DNA from: Culex pipiens pallens
Lineage: Eukaryota > Arthropoda > Insecta > Diptera > Culicidae
Direction of reading: 5' to 3'
Length of the DNA stretch: 64,000 nt
Assembly (NCBI RefSeq): GCF_016801865.2
Contig: NC_068939.1
Coordinates: 182,372,034 to 182,436,033, forward strand
The notes beneath the pieces were generated by a model, which was not told the origin of the DNA, did not search any database, and saw nothing but the letters and a program-made list of their open reading frames with translations. The position numbers were made by a program, and so were the translations under genes. This document shows, one piece after another, positions 1 to 12,355 of this stretch; the stretch's first letter is position 1, and every line of letters begins with the position of its first letter.

Positions 1-113
1 TTCTGAAAAGATGGCATTTTATATCTTCTAGAACGTATCCAAAAATAAAAAAATGATTTTGAAATTTAAGTGAAAAAAGTTTTTTTTTCAATTTACAGAA
101 TTGTTTTTTTTCT

Positions 114-654
114 GTGTATAATTTTTTTTCGGTGGAGTCCTCATCCATACCTTCAACTTTGCAGGAGTCACTAAATCTATTAACATATGAGCAATTCTCT
201 AAGAAATCGTTTTTTTTTAGAATTTTAATTTTTGTATTTTTAATTCGACTGAAACTTTTTTGGTGCCTTCGGTATGCCCCAAGAAGCCATTTTGCATCAT
301 TAGTTTGTCCATATAATTTTCCATACAAATCTGGCAGCTGTCCATACAAAAATGATGTATGAAAATTAAAAAATCTGTATCTTTTGAAGGAATTTTTTGA
401 TCGATTTGGTGTCTTCTGCAAAGTTGTAGGTATGGATATGGACTCCACTGAAAAAAATGATACACGGTAAAAAAATTGATGATTTAAAAAAAAATACAAA
501 AAATCGAATGACCGAAATCCGAGAGAACTGCTCATTCCTTCAAAAAATAAAGATTTTTGAATTTTCACATTGCATTTTTGTACGGACAGCTGCCACATTT
601 GTATGGAAAACGATATGGAGAACTGATGATACAAAATGGCTTCTTTGGGCGTAA
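114..654. repeat. Inverted pair of a dispersed AT-rich repeat
   Basis: About 75 bp around 285-360 reappears as its reverse complement around 575-655. Both halves carry the shared blocks AAGCCATTTTG, TTTTCCATACAAAT and GGCAGCTGTCC. The flanks carry further shared motifs (an 'aagttgtaggtatgg' block and 'agccagataaaaaaa'). Related, non-identical copies occur near 24415-24578/25532-25760, 43170-43510, 44438-44700, 45290-45500, 49790-50010 and 62230-62460. The short open frames in this stretch are by-products of the repeat. No protein family is recognisable, and the element class cannot be assigned from the sequence alone. Confidence 0.7.
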
Positions 655-1000
655 GGTACCCGTAAAGCTTCAGCCAGATAAAAAAACGAAATTTAAATTT
701 CAAAAATCCTCATTTTTTTGAAAATTAAATTGAATTGAAAATTAAATTGTTCCAAAATGAAAGGCCCTCCACAAAGTTTTAGCCGAACAAATAAAAAAAA
801 ATACAAATAACTCATTTACAGAATTCGAGGAGAACTGTTTCTTTAGTTTTAAAATTTTAAATGATTTAAAAAAAAAATGCCACAGCCATTATTAAACTGA
901 GATTTTTGGTATTTTTGGAAACGGTGACATTGAAATCAAGACAATTCAAAACAATTCTCCCCCAGCCACCACCAACGATTAAAGTAGAACAATGCGTCGC

Positions 1001-2250
1001 TTGAAATTCTAACACGTGGGCAGATCACACATCGCGCACTGGAACTCGCCATCAGTCAATACCGATTCTACCCGCGCGCTGTTAGAATGCATTATTTTAT
1101 GATAATGATTGATCGATCGAGCGACACCTCGCCAACCAGATCTGCCTACACACAGTATTCGGCTTGCCGATCGGCATGTGAATCGCTGGACACGTGTGGG
1201 CATCAAAGCAGATGCATATTTTGCAACTACCCTACCAGAGTGATGATGATCATCATCAGTTGGAATCACCCTAAATCAACCAAGATGAACGACCGCCGTG
1301 TGGCTAACTAGATCGGAGACGATAAATTTGGACTGTTATTACTCGACCGCGGCAAAAGAAGACAAATTTGGCGCCATTCCCGCGTGCTCCCCACGCCTAC
1401 GTTGACAGAAAATGCAAAGCACGTGTCCACCGGGGTCATAATTTGCTGGTGATCAAACGTGGCTGGGTGGATGGAGAAAAGTGCGTTTGATTGAGAGCGC
1501 GCGAGCGACTGCCATTCACAAGTCCCCGCGGGGCTAAAATTAGATACTCTAGGGGGGGAACCGTGTTCTAGAGAGTCGAGCACGCAGCATAAAGAAACGT
1601 GGTCGATATGTTGCCTTTTTTGAGTTATGAATAAACAAGTGTGTGCTGGCGGTCGTCATCGTATTGCTGAATGAACGCCGAATCGACGCCGGGCTGTGTA
1701 GGTGTGCGTTCTCTCTGCCAAGCCAAACGAAGTCGTACTCGTTGCTAATTGTTATTGCCGGCAGGCACCAACCAAGTTCCACAAAGTGTAGTCAAATGGC
1801 CCAAAGAGCGCGTTGCGCAACGTGCTTCTTCCCTATTTTTGGAGATAAGCCGTTCTTCAAGTGGTCCAAACCCACGAAGATCACTCGAGTAAGTGTTGCC
1901 TCATTTTCGGCATTTCCATGCACTTTTTAAAGGGGGTTTGCTATCTATTTCAAGCGATGCACTCTGGCGGGCGGTGTAAAATTCCAGAATTCTTGAGCGC
2001 TCGATCTCCGATCGCGGTGGCGGCACTTTTAACTCCCAAAGAGAAGCTATTTTGAACGACTGTTTTCTCTGGTTGGAGCAAATTTGCGATCGCGAGGCCG
2101 CGATCATGTTTGTTGGCTAGCGTTTATCCAAATAAACAATCGGGAAAACATTTGGCGCGCGCGTGACAAGTGCGATCTCGATGGCGTCATGACGGATCCA
2201 GATTGAGGGTAATTGCGCGGACATTCAAGGTTCCGGTGGGGAAAATTGGG
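1001..2250. other. GC-richer unique block, possible promoter/5' region
   Basis: This block is clearly GC-richer than its surroundings, with CG-containing stretches such as GCGCGCGAGCG and GATCGATCGAGCG and no visible repeat structure. It contains the candidate first exon at 1796-1888. A promoter/5' UTR is a reasonable inference, but no TATA box or initiator can be fixed with confidence. The open frames on either strand here are short and match no family known to me. Confidence 0.3.
1796..1888 (+). CDS. Candidate first coding exon, unknown protein
   Basis: An ATG in a good insect start context (TCAAATGG) opens 31 codons, beginning MAQRARCATCFFPIFGDK. They end exactly in phase 0 at a canonical donor, CGA|GTAAGTGTT. 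I do not recognise the peptide. The frame stays open for 14 codons past the donor, so the exon call rests on start context, donor quality and GC-rich surroundings only. No matching acceptor exon is identified downstream. It could equally be a chance open frame in a 5' UTR. Confidence 0.22.
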
Positions 2251-2956
2251 TCGAAGTTTTGGTACTAAAAAAGGAAAAAAAAAAATATAATTCAGAATGA
2301 CATTTAAAAATAGAAATAATTTTGAAATAAATTCTATGGAATCATGTTAAGCAAACATGCTCACTTTCTTATAAACTACCATGCACACCCACTTATCAAC
2401 TTCAAAAATGTCGAGTTGTGATATTTGTTATCTCGACTACTGGAATGAAATATTTTTGTATGTATTTCATGATCAAACAGTGTCAAACTAGCGTCGTAAA
2501 GAGTCTATTTACGAAAACTTTAAAACGTTAACTGATTGATCTAATATTTTCTCAGTTTATGGCTTCTACACCCTTATATCCAAGGACTTTGAGTAAATAG
2601 ACTATCAAACTCCTCTTAACGACTCGTAAATGTCACAAACTCAAACATTTACACCTTCTCAAAGTACCGCAGGTGCACTCCATCTCCGACGTTTCCCTTC
2701 ACATGCGACTTACTTTACACCAACAAAATCACGGGACGACCCCTGTAGTTCACGACGACGAACACGGTGACGTTGAAATCTAACCGAATGTGACTTGATT
2801 TCGTGAAATACCGCGTGCGTGCGATCCGCCATAAATCTTTATTTTTTTTCGCTTGACTGGCTTGGCGGTGCTCACAGCAAGCCGTGCAAGATCACCCCGA
2901 GCATGGCCTCCTACGACGATAACCTGGCTGCCGTCATTTTCGGGGTTCTTTAAAAA
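2251..2956. other. Non-coding stretch, no clear feature
   Basis: The left part is AT-rich; the right part (2650-2950) is GC-richer. A short frame at 2904-2951 starts MASYDDNLAAVIFGVL and stops just before the MITE at 2957. Without a donor site or any family match it is not called as a gene. A weak inverted similarity exists between 'gagtctatttac' near 2500 and 'gtaaatagact' near 2592. Confidence 0.4.
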
Positions 2957-3103
2957 TCTTGACTTTTTTTTGATAAGGTCCTATAAACAAATGTAAACAT
3001 TGAGTGTATCCCGCTTACTCCGATGGACTTTGACATAAGGTGTGAAAGGGATACACTCAATGTTTACATTTGTTTATAGGACCTTATCAAAAAAAAGTCA
3101 AGA
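2957..3103. mobile_element. 147-bp palindromic MITE, 56-bp perfect arms
   Basis: Positions 2957-3012 and 3048-3103 are perfect reverse complements of each other (56 bp) around a 35-bp loop. The outer arm reads TCTTGACTTTTTTTTGATAA and continues with AGGTCCTATAAAC. The same terminal motif bounds the elements at 18431-19161 and 56004-56082, so this is a small non-autonomous family. The loop motif CATAAGGTGTGAAAGGG also occurs in the element at 35782-35904. No coding capacity is visible. Confidence 0.85.
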
Positions 3104-5900
3104 AATGTCACATCCTCCAGCGGTTGCTGCGTTCATTTATACGACAAAAAACGCCGAAAAATAATTGGAAAAATGCGGGTTTCTTTTGTTAGTCTCTCAT
3201 TTTTTCCTACCGAATACTTCTCAGACAGGAAAATGAGTATTATTTTAAATTTCATCCACCGCCGTGTGTTTTGAGCTCACTCTAGCTGTGCTCCCAATTG
3301 TTTACGGGAACGTTTGGATGCACTCTCATTTATTAAGGCACGTCGTCGTCGTTGAACGTACAACATGGATGCAACATCCGGTTCTAGAGTTGGGTGGGAT
3401 CGTACCCTTGTCGTAAATAACTCAGGGAAAATTTGAAATTTTAAAAAGATTTTGAAAGAGATAAAGATACGGATTTTTAAAAATTATATTTCGAAAACTA
3501 TTAATTTTTCAGCAAAAATCTAAAAAAAAAATCACACAACCACACAGAGTCACTCTGATACATTGTGCTTGTCACGAATTTCCGGCCCATCCGGTTGAGA
3601 CAAATTTCCACCGAATTATTTTCGGCACCGTTCGTCGGAGAAGTACAGCGACGCGGAAACCCAGGTGGGTCGTTCCTCCACGACGGAAACTTCACCGGCA
3701 CACACAAAAAAACATCTCGAAGCTTTAAAAATAAAACTCCACCAACGAACGAACGCCGTCTAGGCAGGCGGTGAGCATTTTTCGTTTGAAATTTTTACCG
3801 CCCTCCACGAGAGCGTGCTGTCTACTTTGATCACTTTTTGGAAGTTGGAAAATGTTGGAAAATTCTTGCGTGGAGGACGTACTTTCGGCTTGCTGCGATG
3901 AGATCAGTTTCAACAATAGCATAACAATAAATTTGAGGAAAATTTGGGCAATGGTTTTTTTTCCAAAACAAAACTATCTATGTCATTTGAAAGAGGCTGG
4001 AAAATGTGGGTGTTGGATTTCTGTTCCAAAAGGTAGTTTATTTGGAATTTTCCAAAAACCAAAATAGACCAATTGTAACTCAACACCAACCGGTCTCTTG
4101 GCACCCTTGTAAAACTATATAGGATTAGTTTGAAATCCTCAACACTAGTCAACAATTTGTCTCGAAAAGCATCCACTCTGCATCGGTTTCTCGCACCGGA
4201 GATAAAATTAAACCATTCAACTGCTTCTGTAATGACCTGTTTATTGAGTTAGTTTTCACGGCAATGCCCACAAAGTGTATCCAAGTGCGTACTCAAGACA
4301 GTCCTCTATGGCGTACTGCGACTTTATATTTAGCCCCTATGGTGAAAAGCTGACGCTTTTCAAACGCTCAATCTCGGTTGCTTTGTTTTTCTCGATTTTC
4401 CGCACCCATCCAAGCAAGCGGCGCGACATTCAAGTCTCGTGAGTCGCGTCAAACTCGATTAAAAGAGTGCGTTCTGTGCGAAGAAGCATCCCCGTTGGGA
4501 ATCCCGACCTCGGTTACTTTGATGAAGAGAAGCTCTGAAGTGTATGGCTTTGCAAATTTGCAATCAATTTCAAGCGATTAGAAAAACATTACAATCCGGT
4601 TACACAATGCAACAAAATAATAATTGCTTCCAACATATGCATTTATAGAAGCATTTTACAAGTCGTGATTCATTTATAATTTCAAAATAATTTCTTTTTC
4701 ACTTTATTTGCCTCCTAGGTCATAGTCATAGGTCATTAGGTCCAAAATAGGAACATCTGCCCTACGATCTTTTCCCTTGTCTGTTTGGAAAGTTCAGAAT
4801 AATTTATTGTTGTTTTGCGAAAATAGTGACAACTGAAGGCCACATTCCGTTTGCCATCAGATGAGAGCGCTGATGCAGTGAAATAAAATCTGTTTACAAA
4901 CGGTCCGCTTTCGTAGCTCTGTGCGCGACTCTTGTTGCGAGTAGAATCACCACGTTTTCCCACATTTTTTTCAATATCCATGAATTGCACGTAAATGACT
5001 GTTTTTCAATATAATTGACCGTACATCCGTAGGAGTTATGCCAAATATTAGGGCATTTTGAAATACAGGCCAGATTTGATTATTCGAATCCAATTTCGGA
5101 TATTGGAATAACGAAAAAAAAAAATCATTGTTTTATTTATTTGTAGAGCTTAAGTATGCCCCCTAAACTAAAGAAAAGGAGTTAGCTTTTTTTCAATCAA
5201 AGATTGAGAGACTGTTTTGGGTGATTTTATAGGCAATCAACCATTCATATGTGATAAAATGGGGTCACAGACCACAAATTTGACGTTAAAAAGTAACAAA
5301 ATAAAAAAAAATCACGAGTTTTTGAGTTCATGATTCCAAAAAAAAAAAAAAAAAAAATGCTCAAAACAGACCCTTTTACTCGTGAGCACAAATCGAGCGC
5401 GACACAAAACTGCTCTGATCCATTCCTACCGTTTCTCACTTTCACAAAAATCGTAACTGAAAACTCGCTCTCTCGCTCTTTTGCTCTCCGTCTCACTCGA
5501 ATGGCACAAAGAGATCGATGGCGCACTGTCGCTCAAATCTGACTCAAAATAGCCTGCGATCGACTTTGCTTTGATCATTTAAAAAAAATTGCATAAAATC
5601 AATGTTATCAAAAAGAAAAAAATGTTTTTGACAGTAATTTCCGCCATGACAAATTCTAATTGACGGCAAAATGTGATAGTGCAGGCCAAAAGAGCGCCAC
5701 GCTGGTAGCTAGCGAGTCGTGCTCGCCCGCGAATTGCTCTGCGGTCAAAGATTCGTTCGGCGATGAGTGATTGATTTCCCTTGTTTTTGAACATAGAGAA
5801 CTGAGATTGTTTTTCTTAAAAAAAAATGCTGTCTTAAATTCAAATTGAAAATATTCTAAATTCAAATCAATTTGCATAAATAAATATACGCTTACATACT
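3104..5900. other. Mostly unique non-coding DNA
   Basis: This is alternating AT-rich and moderately GC-rich sequence without recognisable exons. A moderately GC-rich patch at 3560-3780 could be a non-coding exon (it contains CCCAG|GTGGGT), but nothing proves it. The 19-nt A run near 5338 is low complexity. The GAGA-like CTCTCTCGCTCTTTTGCTC stretch near 5466 is suggestive of promoter DNA, but no transcript can be anchored to it. The open frames are short and show no family motif. Confidence 0.4.
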
Positions 5901-8041
5901 ATAAACAAATGTGTGAAATTTCAAATCACCAAAAAAGTGTCGGAATTCGACGCGAAGATTCCCCCCTGCGTTCCATTATCCAGAGAGGAAACACGTTTCA
6001 AGAGGAGAAGTTTTCGTCTTCCCCCTTTTTCCAGCGTGCATCTGCCGTTTATGATTTTCCCCTTTTCATAAACACCGTTCCAATGTTGATGAAGAATTTT
6101 CTTCCCGGCGGTGTAACCGCCAACCACGACGACGACGTATCATCACAATTTTCGACAAACGATGACTCATCGCCCCTCGTTAATCCTGCGGGGACCACTT
6201 GGATGGCACATGTGTTATCACTCTTTTTGAACTATTTTCAGGTACAAAACAGTCGCGATGACCGATAAGATTTTTGAACTTGTTTTGCTTTCGATCAGAA
6301 CAAATTGCTTCACTTCTTCCTCATTCTGTCTTTATGTGCCACTCATGTGAGTCACATCGCTTTCTTTGTTGATCCGTATGGAATTTGCATTTGGGATCAA
6401 AACTCGCTTGATCGCGATTCTACCAGGAATGTCGATGCACTTTAATCCAAGCTAGCTGTGCGGGTTCGAAGTAGTCGCCGCTGCTCTCCTCCTCAAGAAA
6501 TGGCGCGCACTTTTTGGCACGATAATCCAAAATTATTTATAATCTGCACAGCGCGCGAACGAGAGATATCAACTCGACACAACTGCTGTTGACTTTTGTG
6601 ATGACATTTCTAGAGAGCACATACGTTTTCTTCGTTCTTTTTTCACTGTGAATCACAACCAAACGCGCATGCCCGGCGGATGCTGCGATGGCCGAACAAC
6701 TGACCACACAATCCAAGCAATCTCCAAAAGTTGCACAAATAACTGAACAGAACGCAAAACTCACAAAATCAAAGCAAGTCGATAAATTCAAACTGACCAC
6801 CAGAAGCGCGACTCGCGTGTAATCAAAGCGACGCGCCGCAAAGAAAACTGTCAAAGCGCAAATAAGAAGATGACGGGTGAAAAAATACGGCTACGATCCG
6901 CACGGCGGAAGTCTCACTACGATACTGAGCGCAGAAGGGAAAAAATCTTCTCTCGTTGCCAAGATTCCCAGACGCGTTCTTCTCTTCCCTATTCACAACC
7001 AGCATGGGTTGTGTTGGGTGGAGTGTGAGAGAATCGAGAATCACGTGGTTGTGTGCGAGTTTGTGAGTACTCGTCGTGCAATCAGCAGGCTGTGAATTTA
7101 ATACGAGCATATGGAACATTCTGTGTTCTGAATCAGTACACTATGATGGGAGGGAAGTTGGCGAGGGGTCCAACAAGAGTTGTATTCATTAAATATGATT
7201 AGAAAATTATATTATTTTTTTTTTGCAATTCCGTCGTGAAACTACTTACTTTTCCTGTCATTCTTGAAAGACGAAATAGCCTACTTTTCTGTACCAAAAA
7301 TAACAGAATCGAATAGCAACACATTTCAAAATAAATGCTGAAAAATTCTGCTTTCAGCACTTGTTTCGAAAAGTAACACTTTTCAACATTTTTTTGATTT
7401 ATACGATTTATTGACAAAATACATGATCATTTGACTTCTAATTTCACTCAAAGGGTGTTTTTCGGAATTGCAAAAAATGTTGTATGGAACTCGTAGCAAA
7501 ACTTGTTTTTTCAGCATTCGTCGTGCTGAAAAAATCCTCTTTTTGCAACTTATTGCATAAACTACTATTTATGTAGCATTTTTTTTGAAAATCAAAGTTC
7601 ATTTTAAAAGCAACAGATCTCAAACTAAATTCCATCCACGAAAATCTCTCTCTTCCTTCTAAATATTAACGAACAGCTGTTGTGCAAGGCGTCACCGGAT
7701 GAAGAGTCCTTTTGTACAAAAACCCAGAAAAAGCGGCATATGCGTAGCAAAAGGAAAAAGTAGTCCTTCGCCGAAAGCAGGTAGTCGAGTTCTACGGCCG
7801 AGGATGCGCACCCAGGCGTGTTTCGAAGATCTTTTTCTATTTGCCATGGCGCTTCAAATTTCAACCACCACGTGCCAAACAGGCCTCTGTCTGAATGAGT
7901 TGTGCATCTGGTGGTGTTTTTGAGAAAAATGGTAAAGATTTCAGGATCTCGGAAGTGCAAGCGTGAAACGGAATGTTTTGGCGAATTGTGTAGATTCACT
8001 ATGTTGTTCGTACTTTGGTCCAGATTTGCTCTAAATTTTCA
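5901..8041. other. Unique region with short unrecognised ORFs
   Basis: The longest frames are 119 codons at 5909-6268 (+) and 124 codons at 7625-7999 (-). Neither shows a domain, signal peptide or repeat that I recognise. Both overlap open frames on the other strand, as expected by chance in this composition. The region is less repetitive than its right-hand neighbour and could be intron or intergenic DNA. Confidence 0.4.
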
Positions 8042-8260
8042 CACACAGCAAATTTTTTTATAAATTTGGAAGGTGTAAAATTGGATCGTTTAATATTATT
8101 TCTTTTATGATATAATATTACCTCAATTTAGACTGAAAAAGTGGCATTACAACGAAAAAGTGGTAAATTTACACATTTTAAAGGTTAAATTACACATTTT
8201 TCCTGACATAAAAGATGTCCTTCTTCCCAGATGTAAGATTACCATGTTTTTTTCTGTGCG
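8042..8260. mobile_element. Small MITE-like element with CACAG...CTGTG ends
   Basis: The segment runs from CACACAGCAAATTTTTTT to ATGTTTTTTTCTGTGCGG, giving short imperfect inverted ends. The interior contains several 'gtgtaaaatt/gtaaatttacac' motifs that are shared with the adjacent element at 8292-8492. No coding capacity is seen. The boundaries are approximate. Confidence 0.4.
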
Positions 8261-8291
8261 GCATAACCACAGCCAAGAAATCAAGTGTCTT

Positions 8292-8492
8292 GCACAGAAA
8301 AAAAGTGTAAATTTACTCGACACGGAAATTATTAATCACATGTAAATTAAGTTTATGTAAACTTAGATTCAATATAATCGTCTGTATCACACGTAATATC
8401 ATGTTTTTACGTATTATTTGTTGTAAATTTACATCAAATCGCATTTAAATTTTAATGATTAATGACTTGCAGAATATTTTTTTTTCTGTGTG
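8292..8492. mobile_element. Small MITE, TIR GCACAGAAAAAAA
   Basis: The left end GCACAGAAAAAAAGTGTAAA and the right end TTTTTTTTTCTGTGTG form an inverted pair. Inside are 'gtaaatttac' and 'ttgtaaatttac' motifs in both orientations. It looks like a sister of the element ending at 8260. No target duplication is evident. Confidence 0.5.
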
Positions 8493-8774
8493 GGTTCTAA
8501 GAGGTTCTCGACTATTTCTTATCTGCACCGATAAAATGCATGTCAACAAACTATTCGTGATCTCTTTCATATTTTTTCTTTACACAAAAAACGATGGATC
8601 AAGCTTTTCTGTCAAAATTAAATATATATGTAATAATGTTTTTTTTTGTGAGTTTGTTAAAGTGACAACTTCACGAATGACAGGGAAGCAAAAATTCACA
8701 AAATTCATTTAATACGTTGTTTAGAAGTTAGTTTAATAAATAAGGTGACTTAAACAAAATCTCTGGCAAATTGT

Positions 8775-8882
8775 CCAAAAATCAATTTTTCAACCAGTGT
8801 ATGTTTGATTTTTAAAAAGCATTGGAAAGAAGAACTCTTAAAATTTTAGACTAGGATGTATAACTTGTTTGGTGTGACTTTG
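8775..8882. repeat. Partial copy of the piggyBac-like repeat at 60163
   Basis: The block 'atttttaaaaagcattgg' followed by 'aaagaagaactcttaaaatt' aligns with 60213-60325, including 'aacttgtt' and 'tgtgactttgc'. This copy lacks the CCCTCTAC termini seen at 60163-60779, so it is a truncated relic of the same family. Confidence 0.6.
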
Positions 8883-9193
8883 CAAATGGGTAATTCTCTA
8901 CCAACTCACACGAAATCGGGAAATGTTGCCTTTTTTTCATAAAATTATTTTTATAAGGTACTTTTCGGTACTGGGACCTGGTTAGGACCGAGTTGGCTTT
9001 TGTGATGACATTGTTCTTAAAGCTAATACCCCGCTCGCACGGGCGAGTTATAGCCGGTTATAAGACCAAAAGTGGTTATAACTCTTAAAACCGGCTATAA
9101 CTCTGGTTTTGCCCATACAACGAGCTGTCAGATTAAAACTGGTTTTAAGAGTTATAACCAAGTTAAAACTGCTCGAAAAGGCAACTCGAGCAC

Positions 9194-11660
9194 TTGAAAA
9201 CTCATAGTAACCTTTGGAAACATTTGCAAACGTGCGACATTGACAGGAACGAAACAACTTTTTTCGCGACGGGTGTTTCAGGTATTTTAGCTGAAAGCGT
9301 TCAACGAACCGGCCCGTCCCAACTCCACGGAATGGACGGATCACCGCGGGAAACTAAACAGATGATGATGAATATGTTTGTGTTTGCGAAACTACTCTGG
9401 CTGAAGAGTCCCTCAACGGATGATTGGCTCGAACGTCGGAGCATTGGTTTGGGCGATCGTTTTCCGTTAAACCTGGCGATTCTTGGAGGTAGGTGCGATT
9501 TGAAGTCTTGTTAGAACTTCCCATTCGCCGTCTTGTTTTTCAGGTCACATTGACGCGTGAAAAGATCCCCCTTTACCCAAGGATACTAATTAACGTGATG
9601 ATGAACGGAATCGAGGGCACCTACCGGAGAACCGGTGAAAGCGGCATGCACGTCCACCATCGCAACAAATAAAACCGTTCAAAGTCTACATGCGTCTAAT
9701 CTCCAGGACTCGGTCGGCCGGGGCGGGACACTTCTTCTATCGATCCGCGACCACGGGTTGGTCGTCTCTCGACCTGCTTCGGGTCAACTGCTGCTCTTGT
9801 ACTCTACCCTCTTCTGGGCCACCTACCTCAACGCTGTGGGGTGGGGGATATCATGCATGTTTGACTATCTGCCCTTAATTTCTCCTCGGTGATTCTCGGT
9901 TGTTCTTCCGCAGGCTGGAACAGATGATCTCGGTGCTAGCAGTCTGGTCGCAGCAACTTGTAGATTAAAGGACACCGCTCTTCAGGCGATGCGTGGGTGT
10001 CTGCTGAAAGTTTGCGGCAAGAGAACGACGTTTTCAGCGGGCTCGATAGCCGTCGACAGATGAACTTCCCCATGCTCCACTTGCTCAGCGTTTTTGCTGG
10101 CCCCTACGGATGTCTCACTAGCATATCCAATGTTCAGGGCGAGTTCGGTGCAAGTACGTAGTGCCACTACGTGGTGGTGATTCAGGTCGTACTTTCGAGG
10201 CACGCGGAGAGGCGAGAGGTTCCTTACTGGACTGTACAGTACCGTGCGCCTACAGCTTGTTATTGGCAATTCTCTTGCGCTGGCTCGACAGGCGCGATGC
10301 GTTCTGTTCCGGTTTCGAACAGGCGGCGTCGCCGATCAAGGATCGGTGTGGTGTGTGGAGTCGCCGACAGGATTCTCAGGAACTTTAACACGTGAGCAGG
10401 TCGGTTAGGCAGGACCGAAACGTTTACTGCCCCGCGTTGAACACAACGTCGCAGGTGATGATACACACGTGGTCGTATGCGCTGGTGGTCCCCAGTCAGT
10501 AGATGGATCGCTTTCTTGACAAGTGTACAGTTTTAGCTCAACAACCGGCAGGAAGGCTTGCGACGTCGAACGGAAGCAATCCGGCTGACAGGGCACATGT
10601 GTAGCGTACGGCTCGTGAGTGAGTGCTGATACCGAGGCGTCGAGATAACCAAGCAAAAAACTTTTGCCAGATTCTTTCTTCTATAAAAATTGCTCCACGT
10701 CATCAAACTTTTTAAAACAATAGTTTTCAATTATTTTTCGACCGTTTCAAGAAAAGGCAGACCCGATCTACAGGGTACGAGGGAAGTTATTCAAAAGTAT
10801 CTCAACACTAAAACTTCACAGCACCAAGAAAGGTTACATCTCCACTCCCATCGATCCGGGAAACTGGACGCGTACTAGCTAGTACTGTGCATTTCGCCCC
10901 TCAAGATCAAACTCAACAAAGCGATAGACACGACCAAAGCGATTGGACACGACATAAGCGCATCAACACCGGGTGCTTCATTGGACCAGGAGAAAAGAAG
11001 AAACTTTAAAAGAAATGGTCGTATCAGAGATGTTTAGATGCACGTGAGTCGGGATCTAAGACGTGCAGTCTGTAGTTTAAAAACATTTTTTCTTCTTTAT
11101 CAAAAAAACACAAACGGGAGGGAGGGGGAACGGTGGGACGGGGGGAGTAGGGTGAGAGGATGTTTCATCGGCTTCAACGACGCCCTTTTATGTTCTTTCT
11201 CGTAACGCGAACCTGTCGGTCAATCCCTACTTGTAGACACAGATATGTCTACGCAGGCGTAATGGTAGAACTTGGCCAATTCTAGCTTAAACACCTAGAT
11301 CTTCAGGTGACGTTCCAGCAAGCCGTCGATCTTGAGCCTTGGATTGACATGTCCATTCGCAGGTGCAGCAGAACTATGTTCTCATTTAGATAGATGTTAA
11401 AAAAAACTTCGAAGTTTGGTCAGTTTCCTTTTCCTCAACAACTTCCTTTTGCTCCATCGGGAACCTGTTTCACCTCAGTCTTAATTTTCATCTTCAGAAG
11501 CAAGTTTTCGCGCGGCCAAGATCATCGAAATCGCTGAAAATAGACTAACCTTTTAAAAAATCTCTTCATTAAATTTGTCGTATGGCGACCTTCCAGAACT
11601 CACATTCTTTCAGCTTGCTGTTTTCTCATTGCACGTACTTCCGGGAGTGATTCAAACATT
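9194..11660. other. GC-rich cargo of the PIF-like element, unrecognised
   Basis: This interior is GC-richer than both the element ends and the surrounding genome. It holds short frames (for example 9194-9514 + and 9635-9892 +), and GAG|GTAGGTGCG (from 9487) followed by TGTTTTTCAG|G (near 9541) could be a small intron. On the minus strand around 11300-11510, pieces such as NPRLKIDGLLERHLKI and KIKTEVKQVPDG are readable but broken by stops. I do not recognise any of these. It may be captured transcript or retrotransposon DNA. Confidence 0.35.
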
Positions 11661-11681
11661 TGTACATGGCCATGGACAAGT

Positions 11682-11725
11682 TTGCCCACTGAGAATTTTG
11701 GCACGAGCCAAATTCTCAGTGGGTG
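11682..11725. repeat. Short near-perfect hairpin
   Basis: CCCACTGAGAATTTTGGC and GAGCCAAATTCTCAGTGGG are inverted repeats separated by a few bases, differing by a single base in the T run. It lies at the left edge of the gypsy relic. It could be a rearrangement scar or a tiny inverted duplication. It is not a bacterial-type terminator in this context. Confidence 0.6.
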
Positions 11726-12355
11726 GGTAGGTCGACATTCTGTCTTGGCTCATCAACCGCCACGTAAAACCCGACGATCGCACCCTGCTCACTCGAGGAT
11801 GACGTCAAATGAGCAGCGTTTTGCACCCAGCTACAATACGAGATAGCAGACTCAAGGACCCGGTCCTGAACAAGATCTACCGGTACGTCCAAGAAGGCTA
11901 ACCAAAGCGCTGCCTGCCTGCGCCGACCATGAGCTCGAGCGGTTCCTCAATCAAAGCGACCCGCTCGTGACTCTGCAAGAGTGCATCCTGTCCTGCGAAC
12001 GTCTAGTGGTTCCTTCTGACCTGCGCAAGCGATGTCTCAACCAATTCCACCAAGGCCACTCTGAAATCAACGGAATGAAAGTTGTAGCCCGCATTTATGG
12101 GTACTGGCCTTAGCTGATTACGTGAGAACAAGTCCAACTGTATCGCTGCTGTCAAGGAACCGGTGGAAGCCCCTCTGGGGATACCGGAGAAGCTGGTATC
12201 GGATAACGGAACTCAGATAAAAAAAAGTTATCGTCCTCGTCATCACTGCCCCGTTCCACCCCCAGTCCAACGTTTTGCCGATACGTTCATGCGCACGGTT
12301 CCGAATCCAGCTTGAACGCGATTCCTGCTGCCCAGTTGGTTGAACCTCCGAAGTC
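11690..12355 (+). pseudogene. Ty3/gypsy pol relic (RNase H end and integrase)
   Basis: Across several frames the plus strand spells Ty3/gypsy pol landmarks in the right order: SRLINRHVKPDD-like text at the end of RNase H (about 11740), a connector with LKDPVLNKIYRYVQEG, LRKRCLNQFHQGHSEING, an NCIAAVKEPVEAPLG block that keeps the second part of the integrase zinc finger, then GIPEKLVSDNGTQI from the catalytic core and ITAPFHPQSN further on. Stops, frameshifts and a deletion between the zinc-finger end and the core make it non-functional. It lies inside the PIF-like element, so it was inserted there or captured by it. Confidence 0.75.

Noticed and set aside
2500..2640. Inverted repeat GAGTCTATTTAC / GTAAATAGACT as a MITE
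   Set aside because: The arms are only about 11-12 bp and the flanks show no extension or duplication.
2904..2951. Short frame MASYDDNLAAVIFGVL ahead of the MITE
   Set aside because: Good start context, but it stops after 16 codons with no donor site.
7625..7999. 124-codon minus-strand ORF, considered as a downstream exon of the minus-strand gene
   Set aside because: No acceptor with a convincing pyrimidine tract in the right phase (2) was found, and the peptide is unrecognised.
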